Assembly (NCBI GenBank): GCA_950075865.1
Contig: CATMVA010000019.1
Coordinates: 1 to 43,850 of the forward strand
Source of the DNA: an uncultured Oscillospiraceae bacterium
GTDB taxonomy: Bacteria; Bacillota; Clostridia; Oscillospirales; Oscillospiraceae
DNA length: 43,850 nt
Reading direction: 5' to 3'
The position numbers and the translations under genes were made by a program. Shown piece by piece: positions 8,657 through 16,519 of the stretch; position 1 is the first letter of the stretch, and the number at the start of each line of letters is the position of its first letter. A model generated the notes under the pieces. The model was not told where the DNA came from, ran no database searches, and saw only the letters and a list, made by a program, of their open reading frames with translations.

Positions 8657-9112
8657 CTATACACGGACATAAAGGCGCGTCTGCGCCACGTCCTGTTTTT
8701 CAAATGTCTTTTCACCCTCGGCGGTCTCCAGGGTCACGTTGCCCTCCCGGTACTCCTTCAGCACGCCCACCCAGCTCTTGCGTCCGGCCTGGGGGCGGTA
8801 GAGCCTGACCTCTGCCTCGCTGCCCAGATAGGCCGCAAAGTGCTCGGACTTGCGCAAGACCCGGTCGGCCCCCGCCGAGGATACCTCGAAGGTGTAGCTG
8901 CCCTCGATGGGATCGTGGACATCCAAGGCGTCGCTCACCGGGCGGGAGACCGCCTCGCAGTCGTCGATGGACACCCCGCCGGGCTTGTCGATGTAGAGCC
9001 GCAGGTACCACACCCCGGCCTCCTTCACATACTCCACGTCCCAGAGGGTACAGCCCTGCGCCTCCACAAAGGGCAGAGCCAGCTCCGAAACCACCTCGGT
9101 CACCTTCGCCAT
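8657..9112 (-). CDS. rimP: Ribosome maturation factor RimP
   Basis: A 151-residue protein needed for 30S subunit maturation. The blocks LWDVEYVKEAGVWYLRLYID and FEVSSAGADRVLRKSEHF (family motif EVSSPGLDRPL) and the C-terminal SH3-like part identify it. The ATG at 9112 is chosen because GGGAGG lies 7 bases upstream; a longer reading to 9157 would run into the leader hairpin. It is first in the rimP-nusA-rnpM-ylxQ-infB operon, behind a sigma-A promoter at 9192-9220. Confidence 0.95.
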   Translation of the reverse strand: MAKVTEVVSELALPFVEAQGCTLWDVEYVKEAGVWYLRLYIDKPGGVSIDDCEAVSRPVSDALDVHDPIEGSYTFEVSSAGADRVLRKSEHFAAYLGSEAEVRLYRPQAGRKSWVGVLKEYREGNVTLETAEGEKTFEKQDVAQTRLYVRV

Positions 9113-9137
9113 AGGGCTGCCTCCCGTCAAAGTCAAT

Positions 9138-9167
9138 GAAAAAGAGTGAGGAACCAAGCCTCACTCT
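9138..9167 (-). terminator. Leader attenuator upstream of rimP-nusA-infB
   Basis: Read on the minus strand, a perfect 9-base stem (9167-9159 with 9151-9143) with a 7-base loop is followed by five T residues (9142-9138 and the stem end). This is a complete intrinsic terminator. It lies about 18 bases after the predicted transcription start and 26 bases before the rimP ATG, with no gene before it. It therefore behaves as an attenuator whose read-through would set expression of the operon, which includes nusA. Confidence 0.75.
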
Positions 9168-9191
9168 CCATTACCATCATCTTACAATGGA

Positions 9192-9220
9192 AGTATAACA
9201 CGAAACCCCTGCCGATGCAA
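9192..9220 (-). promoter_or_regulatory. Sigma-A promoter of the rimP-nusA-infB operon
   Basis: On the minus strand TTGCAT (9220-9215) and TATACT (9197-9192) are separated by exactly 17 bases. The predicted start near 9185 leaves a leader of about 70 bases containing the attenuator. Confidence 0.75.
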
Positions 9221-9273
9221 GGGTTTTTCTGAAAAAACAGGAGAAAGATCTCTATATTTATTTGAATATCCTA

Positions 9274-9302
9274 TTGACAAGTACCGGGAAAAGGGGTACT
9301 AT
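9274..9302 (+). promoter_or_regulatory. Sigma-A promoter of the SLH protein gene
   Basis: A consensus TTGACA (9274-9279), a 17-base spacer and TACTAT (9297-9302) point towards the SLH gene starting at 9377. It is divergent from the rimP promoter, with the two -35 boxes about 54 bases apart. The leader would be about 70 bases. Confidence 0.8.
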
Positions 9303-9376
9303 CATTACAGAAAACCCTTCCAAATGAAAGACGTAATCAAAAATGTAGCCAGAGAGCCGTGAAGGAGAGGGTCAAA

Positions 9377-11221
9377 GTGAAAAAACGTACCGTATCCCTG
9401 ATCCTGACCGCTGTGATGGCGGTCATGCTGGCAGCGCCTGTCCGGGGGGCCGAGATCGGCTTCTCGGACGTTTCCGACCGGCACTACGCCAAGGATGCCA
9501 TCCAGTTCTGGGCCGAGCACGGGGTCCTGTCGGGGTACACCAACGGTACCTTCCTGCCCGGCGGTACCATGACCCGGGCCGAGTTGGCCGCCATGCTCCA
9601 GAAGATCGTGGGCTATCAGGGGCGGGCCGAGAATGTCTGGTCCGACCTGCCCCAGCGGGCCTGGTATACCGACAGTATCCTTGCCCTGGCCGCCCAGGGG
9701 ATCCTGACCGGGAACGCCGGGAAGATGGAGCCCCAGGCCGTGGTCTCCCGGCAGGAGGCCTTCACCCTGCTGGCCAGAGCCATCGGCCTGACCCCCAGCA
9801 GCAAGGCCCCCGGCTTTGCCGATGACGCCGCTATCCCGGCCGAGGCTATGGGTTATCTGGCCGCCATGCGGGAGGCCGGCTACATCCGAGAGTACAACGG
9901 CGCCAACACTATCCGTCCCACCGCCCCCATCACCCGGGCCGAGGTGGTCTCGGTCCTGAGCCGGATGATTCCGGGCTATGTGAACGTCAACGGGACCTAC
10001 TCGGCCGACTGCGCCGGCAGTCTGCTCATCAACGCCGGGGACGTGACCCTGAAGGACATGACCGTGGAGGGCGACCTGATCGTGGCCGACGGCGTGGGCA
10101 ACGGGGATGTATATCTCCAAAACGTGACCGTCAAGGGGGACGTGATCCTCCGGGGCTGCGGCGAAAATTCCTTCCATATCCAGAGCGGCTCCCAGCTGGG
10201 CCGCATCGTGGTGAAAAAGACCGCCCAGGGCAAGATCCGGGTGGTAGATGAGACCGGTACAGCCGGCTCCGCCGTGGTCATCGAGGACGGCTGGGATGAC
10301 GTGATCCTGACCGGCGCCTTCGCCAGCGTTACGGTAGAAAACGACGTGACCGTGCAGCTGGTGAACGCCCAGGTGGCCGAGCTGACTGTCAACGCTGCCG
10401 GCGCCGGGATCAGCAATGCCGGCACGGTGGAGTTGCTGACCGTGAATGCCGACAACGTGACCGTGACCGGGGAGAAACCGGCCGAGGTGGAGGAGGCTGC
10501 CGGCGTTAAGGGCACCGTGCTCCCCGGCGCGGCCGCCGTGCCCAGCCCCACCCCCGCCCATCCCTTCGGCTCGGGTACGGGGACCACTACGACCACGCCC
10601 AGAAATACCCCCAGCCCCGATCCCGCACCTGTATCCCCCACCCCAAAGCCTTCCAGCACGCCAGCCCCTTCCAATACCCCGGCGCCCACTCCCACTCCGG
10701 CACTCACATCTACCCCCGCCCCGGACTGCAAGCACCACCTGATGGAGCTGGTGAAGGAGGAGATCAACAGCGACTGCTCCGGCCGGACCATCACCGAGGT
10801 GTGTAAGGTCTGCGGCAAGATGAGTCAAATGGTCGAGTCTATCCGTGACGGCGGCTGGCATGACCGTGTGGAGAACAACGACCGGGTGGAGCCCACCTGT
10901 ACCGCCTCCGGCCTGGAGGCCACATGGTACTGTGCACGTTGCGGCAGGAAGTATCCCGAGCAGTTCGGCGGCCCCAGCGGCCCGGCCGTCCGCGGCGTCA
11001 TCCCCGCTCTGGGCCATGACTATGTAAACGGTATCTGCACCCGCTGCGGCGCGAGCGAGGATGAGGATCTGGCCGACGAGAACGCCCCCATGGCAGAGGC
11101 CCCCTTCGACCAGGCCCAGGGGACCGACATCCGTCCCGCCATCCTCCTGGCCATGGGAACGGTGGTCCTGGCCCTCTATGGGATCGATCTGGTCAGCCGG
11201 AAGCGGGAACGGACGAAATAA
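9377..11221 (+). CDS. SLH-domain surface protein with C-terminal membrane anchor
   Basis: A 614-residue exported protein. GTG at 9377 is preferred because AAGGAG (9362-9367) is 9 bases upstream; the GTG at 9359 lacks a site. Order: signal peptide ending near GAEIGF; three SLH domains (about 20-75, 80-135, 140-195), which bind secondary cell-wall polymer; a region of short beta-strand repeats (about 200-380: TLKDMTVEGDLIV, VYLQNVTVKGDVIL) resembling a parallel beta-helix; a Pro/Thr/Ser linker (about 385-450); a Cys-rich part with CKVCGK, CARCGR and CTRCGA, possibly zinc-binding; and a final hydrophobic helix followed by SRKRERTK. SLH domains at one end and a membrane helix at the other imply it spans wall to membrane. 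No sortase LPxTG motif is seen. Ligand unknown. Confidence 0.88.
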   Translation: MKKRTVSLILTAVMAVMLAAPVRGAEIGFSDVSDRHYAKDAIQFWAEHGVLSGYTNGTFLPGGTMTRAELAAMLQKIVGYQGRAENVWSDLPQRAWYTDSILALAAQGILTGNAGKMEPQAVVSRQEAFTLLARAIGLTPSSKAPGFADDAAIPAEAMGYLAAMREAGYIREYNGANTIRPTAPITRAEVVSVLSRMIPGYVNVNGTYSADCAGSLLINAGDVTLKDMTVEGDLIVADGVGNGDVYLQNVTVKGDVILRGCGENSFHIQSGSQLGRIVVKKTAQGKIRVVDETGTAGSAVVIEDGWDDVILTGAFASVTVENDVTVQLVNAQVAELTVNAAGAGISNAGTVELLTVNADNVTVTGEKPAEVEEAAGVKGTVLPGAAAVPSPTPAHPFGSGTGTTTTTPRNTPSPDPAPVSPTPKPSSTPAPSNTPAPTPTPALTSTPAPDCKHHLMELVKEEINSDCSGRTITEVCKVCGKMSQMVESIRDGGWHDRVENNDRVEPTCTASGLEATWYCARCGRKYPEQFGGPSGPAVRGVIPALGHDYVNGICTRCGASEDEDLADENAPMAEAPFDQAQGTDIRPAILLAMGTVVLALYGIDLVSRKRERTK

Positions 11222-11238
11222 GACAACAGTAAACGGAT

Positions 11239-11278
11239 AAAAAGCGCCCCGCCTGTGAAAACAGGCGGGGCGTTTTTT
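11239..11278. terminator. Bidirectional intrinsic terminator
   Basis: A perfect 12-base stem (11245-11256 with 11261-11272) with a GAAA loop has TTTTTT on the plus side (11273-11278) and a run of A (11239-11243) giving a T tract on the minus side. It ends both the SLH gene and the EF-G-like gene. Confidence 0.88.
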
Positions 11279-11304
11279 CATGTCAGCGAGTTGGGGAGAA
11301 AGGC

Positions 11305-13386
11305 TCAGCCTTCCTCGGCCTCCATGGCCTTGGCTTCGGCGATGGCCTTCTCCTGGGCAGCAGGAGGGCAGTCCTCGTAGCGGATAAAGTGGAAGGTGAA
11401 GGAGCCCCGTGACTGGGTCATGCTCCGCAGGTCGATGGCGTAGGAGCTCATCTCGGCCATGGGGACCTCGGCCTCCAGGATCTGGTTGCCCTCGCCGTCG
11501 GGGTTCATGCCCATGACTCGGCCCCGGCGCTTGGTGATGTCGCCCATCACGTCGCCCATGTAGCTGTCGGGGATGGTGACTTTCAGCTCGCCCACCGGCT
11601 CCAGCAGGATGGGGTTGGCCTCGGGCATGGCGGCCTTGTAGGCCAGCTGGGCGGCCGTCTTGAACGCGATTTCCGAAGAGTCAACGGGGTGATAGCTTCC
11701 GTCATACAGGGTGGCTTTCAGGTTGACCAGGGGATACCCGGCCAGGGGCCCGTGGACCACAGCCTCCCGCAGGCCCTTTTCCACGGCGGGGAAGAAGTTC
11801 TTGGGCACGCTTCCGCCGAAGACTTCCTCGGCGAAGACCAGCTCCTCCTGATCGTAGTTGGGCTCGAAGCGGATCCACACATCGCCGAACTGGCCGGAGC
11901 CGCCGGTCTGCTTCTTGTGCCGGCCCTGCTTCTCCACCTTTTTCCGGATCTTCTCCCGGTAGGGGACCCGGGCGGGGGAGGTGACGGCCTCCACGTTGAA
12001 GCGGCTCTTCAGCTTGCTCACCAGCACGTCCACCTGGATATCGCCGGCGGCGTAGACCACCAGCTGATGGGTCTCGGCGTTGTTGACCCAGTAGAAGGAG
12101 GGATCTTCCTCGTTCATCCGGTTAAGGCCCTGGGCCACCTTGTCCTCCTGGCCCCGGGACTTGGGGGCGATGGCCACACTGTAGCAGGGCTCGGCGAAGG
12201 GGATAGGCTCCACCTTCTCCAGCTTCCGGGGGTCGCACAGGGTGTCCCCGGTCTTGAGCTTATCCATCTTGCCGATGGCGCCGATGTCGCCGCAGCCCAG
12301 CTCCTTGACCTCAGTATACTTCTTGCCCTTCATGGCATAGAGCCGGCCCAGCTTCTCGGTCTCCCCGGTACGGGCGTTGACCACGGCCATATCCGGCTTG
12401 ATGGAGCCCGACAGGACCTTTACATAGCTGTACTTGCCGTACTGGTCGGAGACCGTCTTGAACACGAAGGCGGCGGGCAGGGCGCCGGGGGCCGAGACGA
12501 AGGGGGAGGAGACCCCCTCCTCATTTTCGGCGTTCAGGGGCTGGCCGTCCAGTGGATTGGGCAGAAGCTCCACGATGGTGTCCAGCAGCATCCGGGTGCC
12601 CAGGCTCTGGGCGGCCGAGCCGCACACCACAGGGAAGAGGGACAGGTCCTTCACGCCCTGACGCAGACCGGTGATCATCTCGGCGTAGGTGAAGTCCTCG
12701 CCGGAGAAATACTTGTCCATGAAGGCCTCACTTGTCTCGGCCACCGACTCCTTCAGGGCGTCGTAAAGCTCGTCCAGAACGGCCTTCTTGTCCTCGGGCA
12801 CATCGATCTCCACCCGCTCGCCCTTGGGGCCCATCTCAAAGGCCCGCTTCTGGAGCACGTCGATGATACCGATGACCTTCTTGCTCTCGTCCCAGATGGG
12901 GGCCACCACGGGGGCGATGTTCTTGCCGAACCGCTCCCGCAGGGTGGCGAAGGCGGCGTTGTAGTCCGAGTTCTCCTCGTCGGTCTTGGAGATGTACAAC
13001 AGCCGAGGCAGCTTGCGCCCCTCGCAGTACTTCCAGGCTTTCTCGGCGCCCACGCTCATGCCCGATTTGGCCGAGCAGACGATGATGGCGGCGTCGGCGG
13101 CCTGAAGGGCCTCGGCCACCTCGCCGGCGAAGTCAAAGGCACCCGGTGTGTCCAGCACGTTGATCTTACAGCCGTTATACTCCACCGGAGCCACCGCCAG
13201 GGAGATGGAGGTCTGACGCTTCTGCTCCTCGGGATCGTAGTCACAGACGGTGTTTCCGTCGGGTACCTTGCCCAGCCGGTCGGTTCCGCCGGTGAGATAA
13301 AGCATACTTTCCGCCAGGGAGGTCTTGCCGTTGCCGGCGTGTCCCAGCAGGCAGAGGTTGCGGATGTTTTGTGCGGAATAGCTCAT
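11305..13386 (-). CDS. Elongation factor G-like GTPase (divergent paralogue)
   Basis: A 693-residue protein with the five-domain EF-G architecture: G domain, domain II, then domains III-V (GSGQFGDVWIRFEP, and MGDVMGDITKRRGRVMGM near the end). It differs from true EF-G at key sites. The P-loop is GHAGNGKTS (residues 15-23), the switch II motif DTPGH is DTPGA (79-83), so the catalytic His is Ala, and the G4 motif is SKTD (133-136) instead of NKMD. These changes are typical of the EF-G-like group of Clostridia that exists beside a normal fusA. Function is unknown; a role on the ribosome is likely but full translocase activity is doubtful. It is a single-gene unit with its own promoter and terminator. 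Confidence 0.88.
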   Translation of the reverse strand: MSYSAQNIRNLCLLGHAGNGKTSLAESMLYLTGGTDRLGKVPDGNTVCDYDPEEQKRQTSISLAVAPVEYNGCKINVLDTPGAFDFAGEVAEALQAADAAIIVCSAKSGMSVGAEKAWKYCEGRKLPRLLYISKTDEENSDYNAAFATLRERFGKNIAPVVAPIWDESKKVIGIIDVLQKRAFEMGPKGERVEIDVPEDKKAVLDELYDALKESVAETSEAFMDKYFSGEDFTYAEMITGLRQGVKDLSLFPVVCGSAAQSLGTRMLLDTIVELLPNPLDGQPLNAENEEGVSSPFVSAPGALPAAFVFKTVSDQYGKYSYVKVLSGSIKPDMAVVNARTGETEKLGRLYAMKGKKYTEVKELGCGDIGAIGKMDKLKTGDTLCDPRKLEKVEPIPFAEPCYSVAIAPKSRGQEDKVAQGLNRMNEEDPSFYWVNNAETHQLVVYAAGDIQVDVLVSKLKSRFNVEAVTSPARVPYREKIRKKVEKQGRHKKQTGGSGQFGDVWIRFEPNYDQEELVFAEEVFGGSVPKNFFPAVEKGLREAVVHGPLAGYPLVNLKATLYDGSYHPVDSSEIAFKTAAQLAYKAAMPEANPILLEPVGELKVTIPDSYMGDVMGDITKRRGRVMGMNPDGEGNQILEAEVPMAEMSSYAIDLRSMTQSRGSFTFHFIRYEDCPPAAQEKAIAEAKAMEAEEG

Positions 13387-13449
13387 AAAGGTCCTCTCCT
13401 TACGTATTGGGGGGTACAGTGGTACTTGCTGAAAGCACTGTTCTTGTCA

Positions 13450-13478
13450 ATTATAATACAAATCACCCTGCTTGACAA
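13450..13478 (-). promoter_or_regulatory. Sigma-A promoter of the EF-G-like gene
   Basis: On the minus strand TTGTCA (13478-13473), a 17-base spacer and a perfect TATAAT (13455-13450) lie about 65 bases upstream of the ATG. Confidence 0.75.
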
Positions 13479-13509
13479 CCATAATTTTGGGAAATTGCAT
13501 AAAATTCTA

Positions 13510-13545
13510 AAAAGGGAGGGCCCGCCTTGATGGGCGGACCCTCCC
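13510..13545 (-). terminator. Terminator of the seven-gene FkbH-MBOAT operon
   Basis: A 13-base GC-rich stem with one mismatch (13514-13526 with 13532-13545) and a short loop is followed in the minus direction by TTTTT. It lies directly after the MBOAT stop at 13550. Confidence 0.85.
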
Positions 13546-13549
13546 GGGC

Positions 13550-15064
13550 TCAGAATTTCTGATAAATAAATGCCTGGGCGTCGTAGCCGGGGCCGTACCA
13601 GCCCAGCACCAGCACACCCAGCACCAGCAGGACCCAGAGGGCCCACCGCAGGGGCAGAGGCCGCCTGGCGATGGCCTCCCGGAGGTCTCCCTTCTGTTGG
13701 AGCATCCCCACGATGACCAGGAGGACGAGCCCTCCGGCGGTGACCAGCAGGTCCCACCTGTCTAACCCCAGGGTGGTGGGGGAGGGGAGCCCCCCCGACA
13801 GGTCGAAGAGCCTCAGCCACATCCCCACGCCGGCGCGGAGGCTGGGGGAGCGTCCGATGGAGACGCTGAGGGTGAACAAAACGGTGGTCCGCACACGGGA
13901 GAACCAGATCCAGGCTTTGGCCTGGGGGTTGATGCGGAGCAGGGCCTTCAGCCGGTCAAAGATGGGCTGGAGGAGCATCCCCCCCACGATCATGAGGAAG
14001 AAAAAGAGGCCCGAGGAGAAGATGTACTTCCAGCTCCCCCCGTGCCAAAGGCCGATGGAGAACCAGGTCACCAGCATGGCGGCGTAGAGCAGTAGGTCCT
14101 TACCCCGCTGCTTGCCCAGCTTTTCCCGGGCGGCCTTGCCGAACCGGGTGGTGAGGGCGCGCTGGAGGGGGTACATGACGTAGTCCTTCAGCCAGGCTCC
14201 CAATGTGATATGCCACCGCCGCCAGAATTCCGACAGGCTCACCGAGTAGAAGGGGGTGCGGAAGTTCTCAGGCAGATGGATCCCGAAAAGCTGCCCGGCC
14301 CCCAGCACGATGTCCATACAGCCGCTGAAATCGGTGTAGAGCTGGAGCACATAGCCAAAGGCCCCGATGAGCACATAGACCCCGGTCTGGGGTACTGTTT
14401 GCCCACCGTAGACCGTGTCTACCACCGCCCCCAGCCGGGCCGAGAGCACCAGCTTCTTAAAGAGTCCCCACACCAGCCGCTGGAGGCCGAAGGTCACCTC
14501 CTCGTAGGAGAACCGGTGGCCCTCATAGAGAGTCCCGCCGATTTCCCCATACCGGGTGAAAGGTCCCGAGACCATCTGGGGGAAGAACCCGGCGAAGAGG
14601 ATCAGCTTCAGGGGATTTCTCTGGGGCTCGGTCTTCTCCCATTGAATGTCGCAGAGGTAGCTGACCAGCATCAGGGTATAGTAGGACACCCCCAGCGGCG
14701 CGGCCAGCTCCAGAGCAGGGAAGCGGAAGGTGCTCCCTGTGAGCCCTAGCAGGGCGTTGGCGTTGTTTGTAAAAAAGGAGCTGTCCTTCAGCACGAAAAG
14801 GACGGCCAGCTGAGCCAGAATAAAGAGAGCGCACACCCGGGAACGGACTTTGCCCGGGGCCATCTGACCGAGGAGCACCCCGCCCCACCAGGCCAGCAGG
14901 GTCTGGCCCAGAAAGAGAAGATAAAGCTGCCAGGAGGCGCCCAGGATACAGAACACCCCGCTGGCCCCCAGCAGCACCCCCCACCGGAAGCGCCTGGGGC
15001 AGAGGTAGTAAAGGAGGGCGGTCGCCCCTAAAAAGACAAAAAAAGAAAAGGATACGATGGACAA
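13550..15064 (-). CDS. MBOAT-family membrane O-acyltransferase
   Basis: A 504-residue multi-pass protein of the DltB/AlgI type, which moves acyl groups from the cytoplasmic side onto an acceptor outside. The conserved block WRRWHITLGAWLKDY carries His285 and GLWHGGSWKYIF carries the catalytic His341. FSGCMDIVLGAGQLFGI is also family-typical. About ten membrane segments are visible. It is the last gene of the operon, 13 bases after the SDR gene. No dltA, dltC or dltD partner is present, so this is not the D-alanine system. The acyl carrier protein at 16224 is the likely donor (inference). The acceptor could be a cell-wall polymer or glycan; the sequence does not say which. No SGNH-type periplasmic partner is encoded in the operon. 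Confidence 0.9.
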   Translation of the reverse strand: MSIVSFSFFVFLGATALLYYLCPRRFRWGVLLGASGVFCILGASWQLYLLFLGQTLLAWWGGVLLGQMAPGKVRSRVCALFILAQLAVLFVLKDSSFFTNNANALLGLTGSTFRFPALELAAPLGVSYYTLMLVSYLCDIQWEKTEPQRNPLKLILFAGFFPQMVSGPFTRYGEIGGTLYEGHRFSYEEVTFGLQRLVWGLFKKLVLSARLGAVVDTVYGGQTVPQTGVYVLIGAFGYVLQLYTDFSGCMDIVLGAGQLFGIHLPENFRTPFYSVSLSEFWRRWHITLGAWLKDYVMYPLQRALTTRFGKAAREKLGKQRGKDLLLYAAMLVTWFSIGLWHGGSWKYIFSSGLFFFLMIVGGMLLQPIFDRLKALLRINPQAKAWIWFSRVRTTVLFTLSVSIGRSPSLRAGVGMWLRLFDLSGGLPSPTTLGLDRWDLLVTAGGLVLLVIVGMLQQKGDLREAIARRPLPLRWALWVLLVLGVLVLGWYGPGYDAQAFIYQKF

Positions 15065-15077
15065 GTGCTCCGCCTCC

Positions 15078-15809
15078 TTACAGCCCGCCGGTGACGGCCA
15101 GATTTTGCCCGGTGACGGCGGCCGCTGCCGGGGAGAGGAGATACGCGAAAGCGGGGACCACGTCCTCCACCGTCAGCAGCCGGTGAAGGGGGGAGGCCAT
15201 CACGTTGGCCTCCTTCACGTGTTCCGAGCCCCGGAGGAACTTGGTGTCGATCATGGAGGGGGAGACGGCGTTCGCCGTCACCCCCTTGCCGGCGTACTCG
15301 GCCGACAGGGCCTTGACCAACCCCAGCAGGGCGTGCTTGGCGCAGGTGTAGGGAGCGGCGTAGGCCTTGTGGGGCTCCCACTGGACGTGGGAGGAGAGCA
15401 TGACGGCTACCCGCCCGCCGCCCGCTTTGGCCATCAGGGGCACAAAGGCCTGACAGCACAGCACCGCCGGCCGGAAGGCCACATCCAGCTCATGCTGGAA
15501 ATCGGCCCAGGAGGACTTGGAAAACCGCAGGTTCAGACTGCCCACAGGGTCGCTGGACAGGTGGACAAAGTGGCAGGGGGCCAGCCCCTGGTCCAGAACG
15601 GCCTGAACAAAGCCCTCGGTCTCCTCCAGGCTTCCAAAGTCGGCCCTCAGGGGTACCAGCCTGTCCCCCAGAGAGGCGCGGAGACCCTCCACCACTCCGG
15701 TGGAGGCGTGGTAGTGGCAGACCACCTTATCGTAGTTGTTTCCCACACGGCGGATGAGTTCAGCGCCCACGTCTGAGCTTCCCCCGGTGACCAGTAAGAC
15801 CTTATCCAT
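15078..15809 (-). CDS. Short-chain dehydrogenase/reductase (FabG-like)
   Basis: A 243-residue Rossmann-fold oxidoreductase. The cofactor loop is VTGGSSDVG (TGxxxxxG type). The catalytic residues are visible as Ser in VMLSSHVQW and Tyr/Lys in YTCAKHALLG. Length and order match 3-oxoacyl-ACP reductases, which use NAD(P)H to reduce a keto group on ACP-bound acyl chains. Its start overlaps the MaoC stop by 8 bases. Beside an ACP and a MaoC dehydratase, an acyl-ACP substrate is more likely than a free sugar, but a sugar ketoreductase cannot be excluded. Confidence 0.9.
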   Translation of the reverse strand: MDKVLLVTGGSSDVGAELIRRVGNNYDKVVCHYHASTGVVEGLRASLGDRLVPLRADFGSLEETEGFVQAVLDQGLAPCHFVHLSSDPVGSLNLRFSKSSWADFQHELDVAFRPAVLCCQAFVPLMAKAGGGRVAVMLSSHVQWEPHKAYAAPYTCAKHALLGLVKALSAEYAGKGVTANAVSPSMIDTKFLRGSEHVKEANVMASPLHRLLTVEDVVPAFAYLLSPAAAAVTGQNLAVTGGL

Positions 15810-16227
15810 CCAGTACCCCCACCTTCATGGTCCCCCGCAGATATTTGTTCCCGTCGGCCCCGGTGACACTCACCTTCACAGTGAGCCGGCCAAACCGCTC
15901 CTCCCGCTCGGTGACCGTGCCAGAGACCACCAGGTCCAGCCCCTCCCCGGGGATGAGAGGCCTGACAAATTTGACCTCCACCTCCTGGAGCAGGCTCCGC
16001 TCCCCCGGCAGGTACATACCGGCCAGGGTGGAGAGAAAGGAGGCGGTGAGCATCCCATAGGCCACCTCGCCGGCGTAGCCCTTGCTCCGGGCGTAGTCCC
16101 CGTCAGTGTGGAGGGGATTCTCGTCCCCGGTGATCCGGGCAAAGAGGGCCATCTCCTCCGGCCCGATGCGGACCGGGAAGGACTCGGTGTGGCCCACCGG
16201 GATCTCTTCAAAGGTGTAGTGGTTCAC
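15802..16227 (-). CDS. MaoC-like hotdog dehydratase/hydratase
   Basis: A 141-residue single-hotdog protein. The family motif is seen as FARITGDENPLHTDGDYA, with the Asp and His used in (R)-specific hydration of enoyl thioesters or dehydration of 3-hydroxyacyl thioesters. The GTG at 16227 overlaps the ACP stop in a GTGA arrangement, so the two are translationally coupled. In this operon it probably acts on an ACP-bound intermediate made by the SDR. Some family members act on CoA esters instead. Confidence 0.85.
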   Translation of the reverse strand: MNHYTFEEIPVGHTESFPVRIGPEEMALFARITGDENPLHTDGDYARSKGYAGEVAYGMLTASFLSTLAGMYLPGERSLLQEVEVKFVRPLIPGEGLDLVVSGTVTEREERFGRLTVKVSVTGADGNKYLRGTMKVGVLDG

Positions 16228-16469
16228 TGGGTGGCCCTCGCCAGGATCAGATCCACCGACTCGCCCACGTCCTTCATGCCGGTGATCTCCCCCATGGTAA
16301 ACTTCATACCGAACTCCTCCTCCAGAGCCACGATGAGGTTGATGTGCTCCAGGCTGTCCCAATCCTCAATGTCAGCGGCGGTGGTGGCGTCGTTCACCGT
16401 GATGGTCTCGTCGTCAAAAATGTCCCGAAAGACCTTGTTGACCCGCTCAAAGGCTTCTTCTCTTGTCAT
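16224..16469 (-). CDS. Acyl carrier protein (dedicated)
   Basis: An 81-residue acidic four-helix protein. DWDSLEHINLIVALEEEFG holds the DSL motif with Ser39, which receives the phosphopantetheine arm. It is not the housekeeping fatty-acid ACP by context: it is buried in the FkbH-transketolase-MBOAT operon. FkbH-like enzymes load a glyceryl unit from 1,3-bisphosphoglycerate onto such ACPs (known for polyketide and tetronate pathways), so it may carry glyceryl or a product of it here (inference). AGGAGG lies just before the ATG at 16469. Confidence 0.92.
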   Translation of the reverse strand: MTREEAFERVNKVFRDIFDDETITVNDATTAADIEDWDSLEHINLIVALEEEFGMKFTMGEITGMKDVGESVDLILARATQ

Positions 16470-16519
16470 GGTAGGTTCCTCCTTGTAAATGATGATAAAA
16501 GTGGCCCAGTCAAAAAACC

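Noticed and set aside
9324-9362. 12-codon upstream ORF in the SLH gene leader
   Set aside because: It has no ribosome binding site, and its stop overlaps the true ribosome binding region by chance.
13550-16469. dlt (D-alanine teichoic acid) operon, because of MBOAT plus carrier protein
   Set aside because: No DltA adenylation enzyme or DltD; the carrier has an ACP-type DSL motif and sits with FkbH, transketolase, MaoC and SDR genes.
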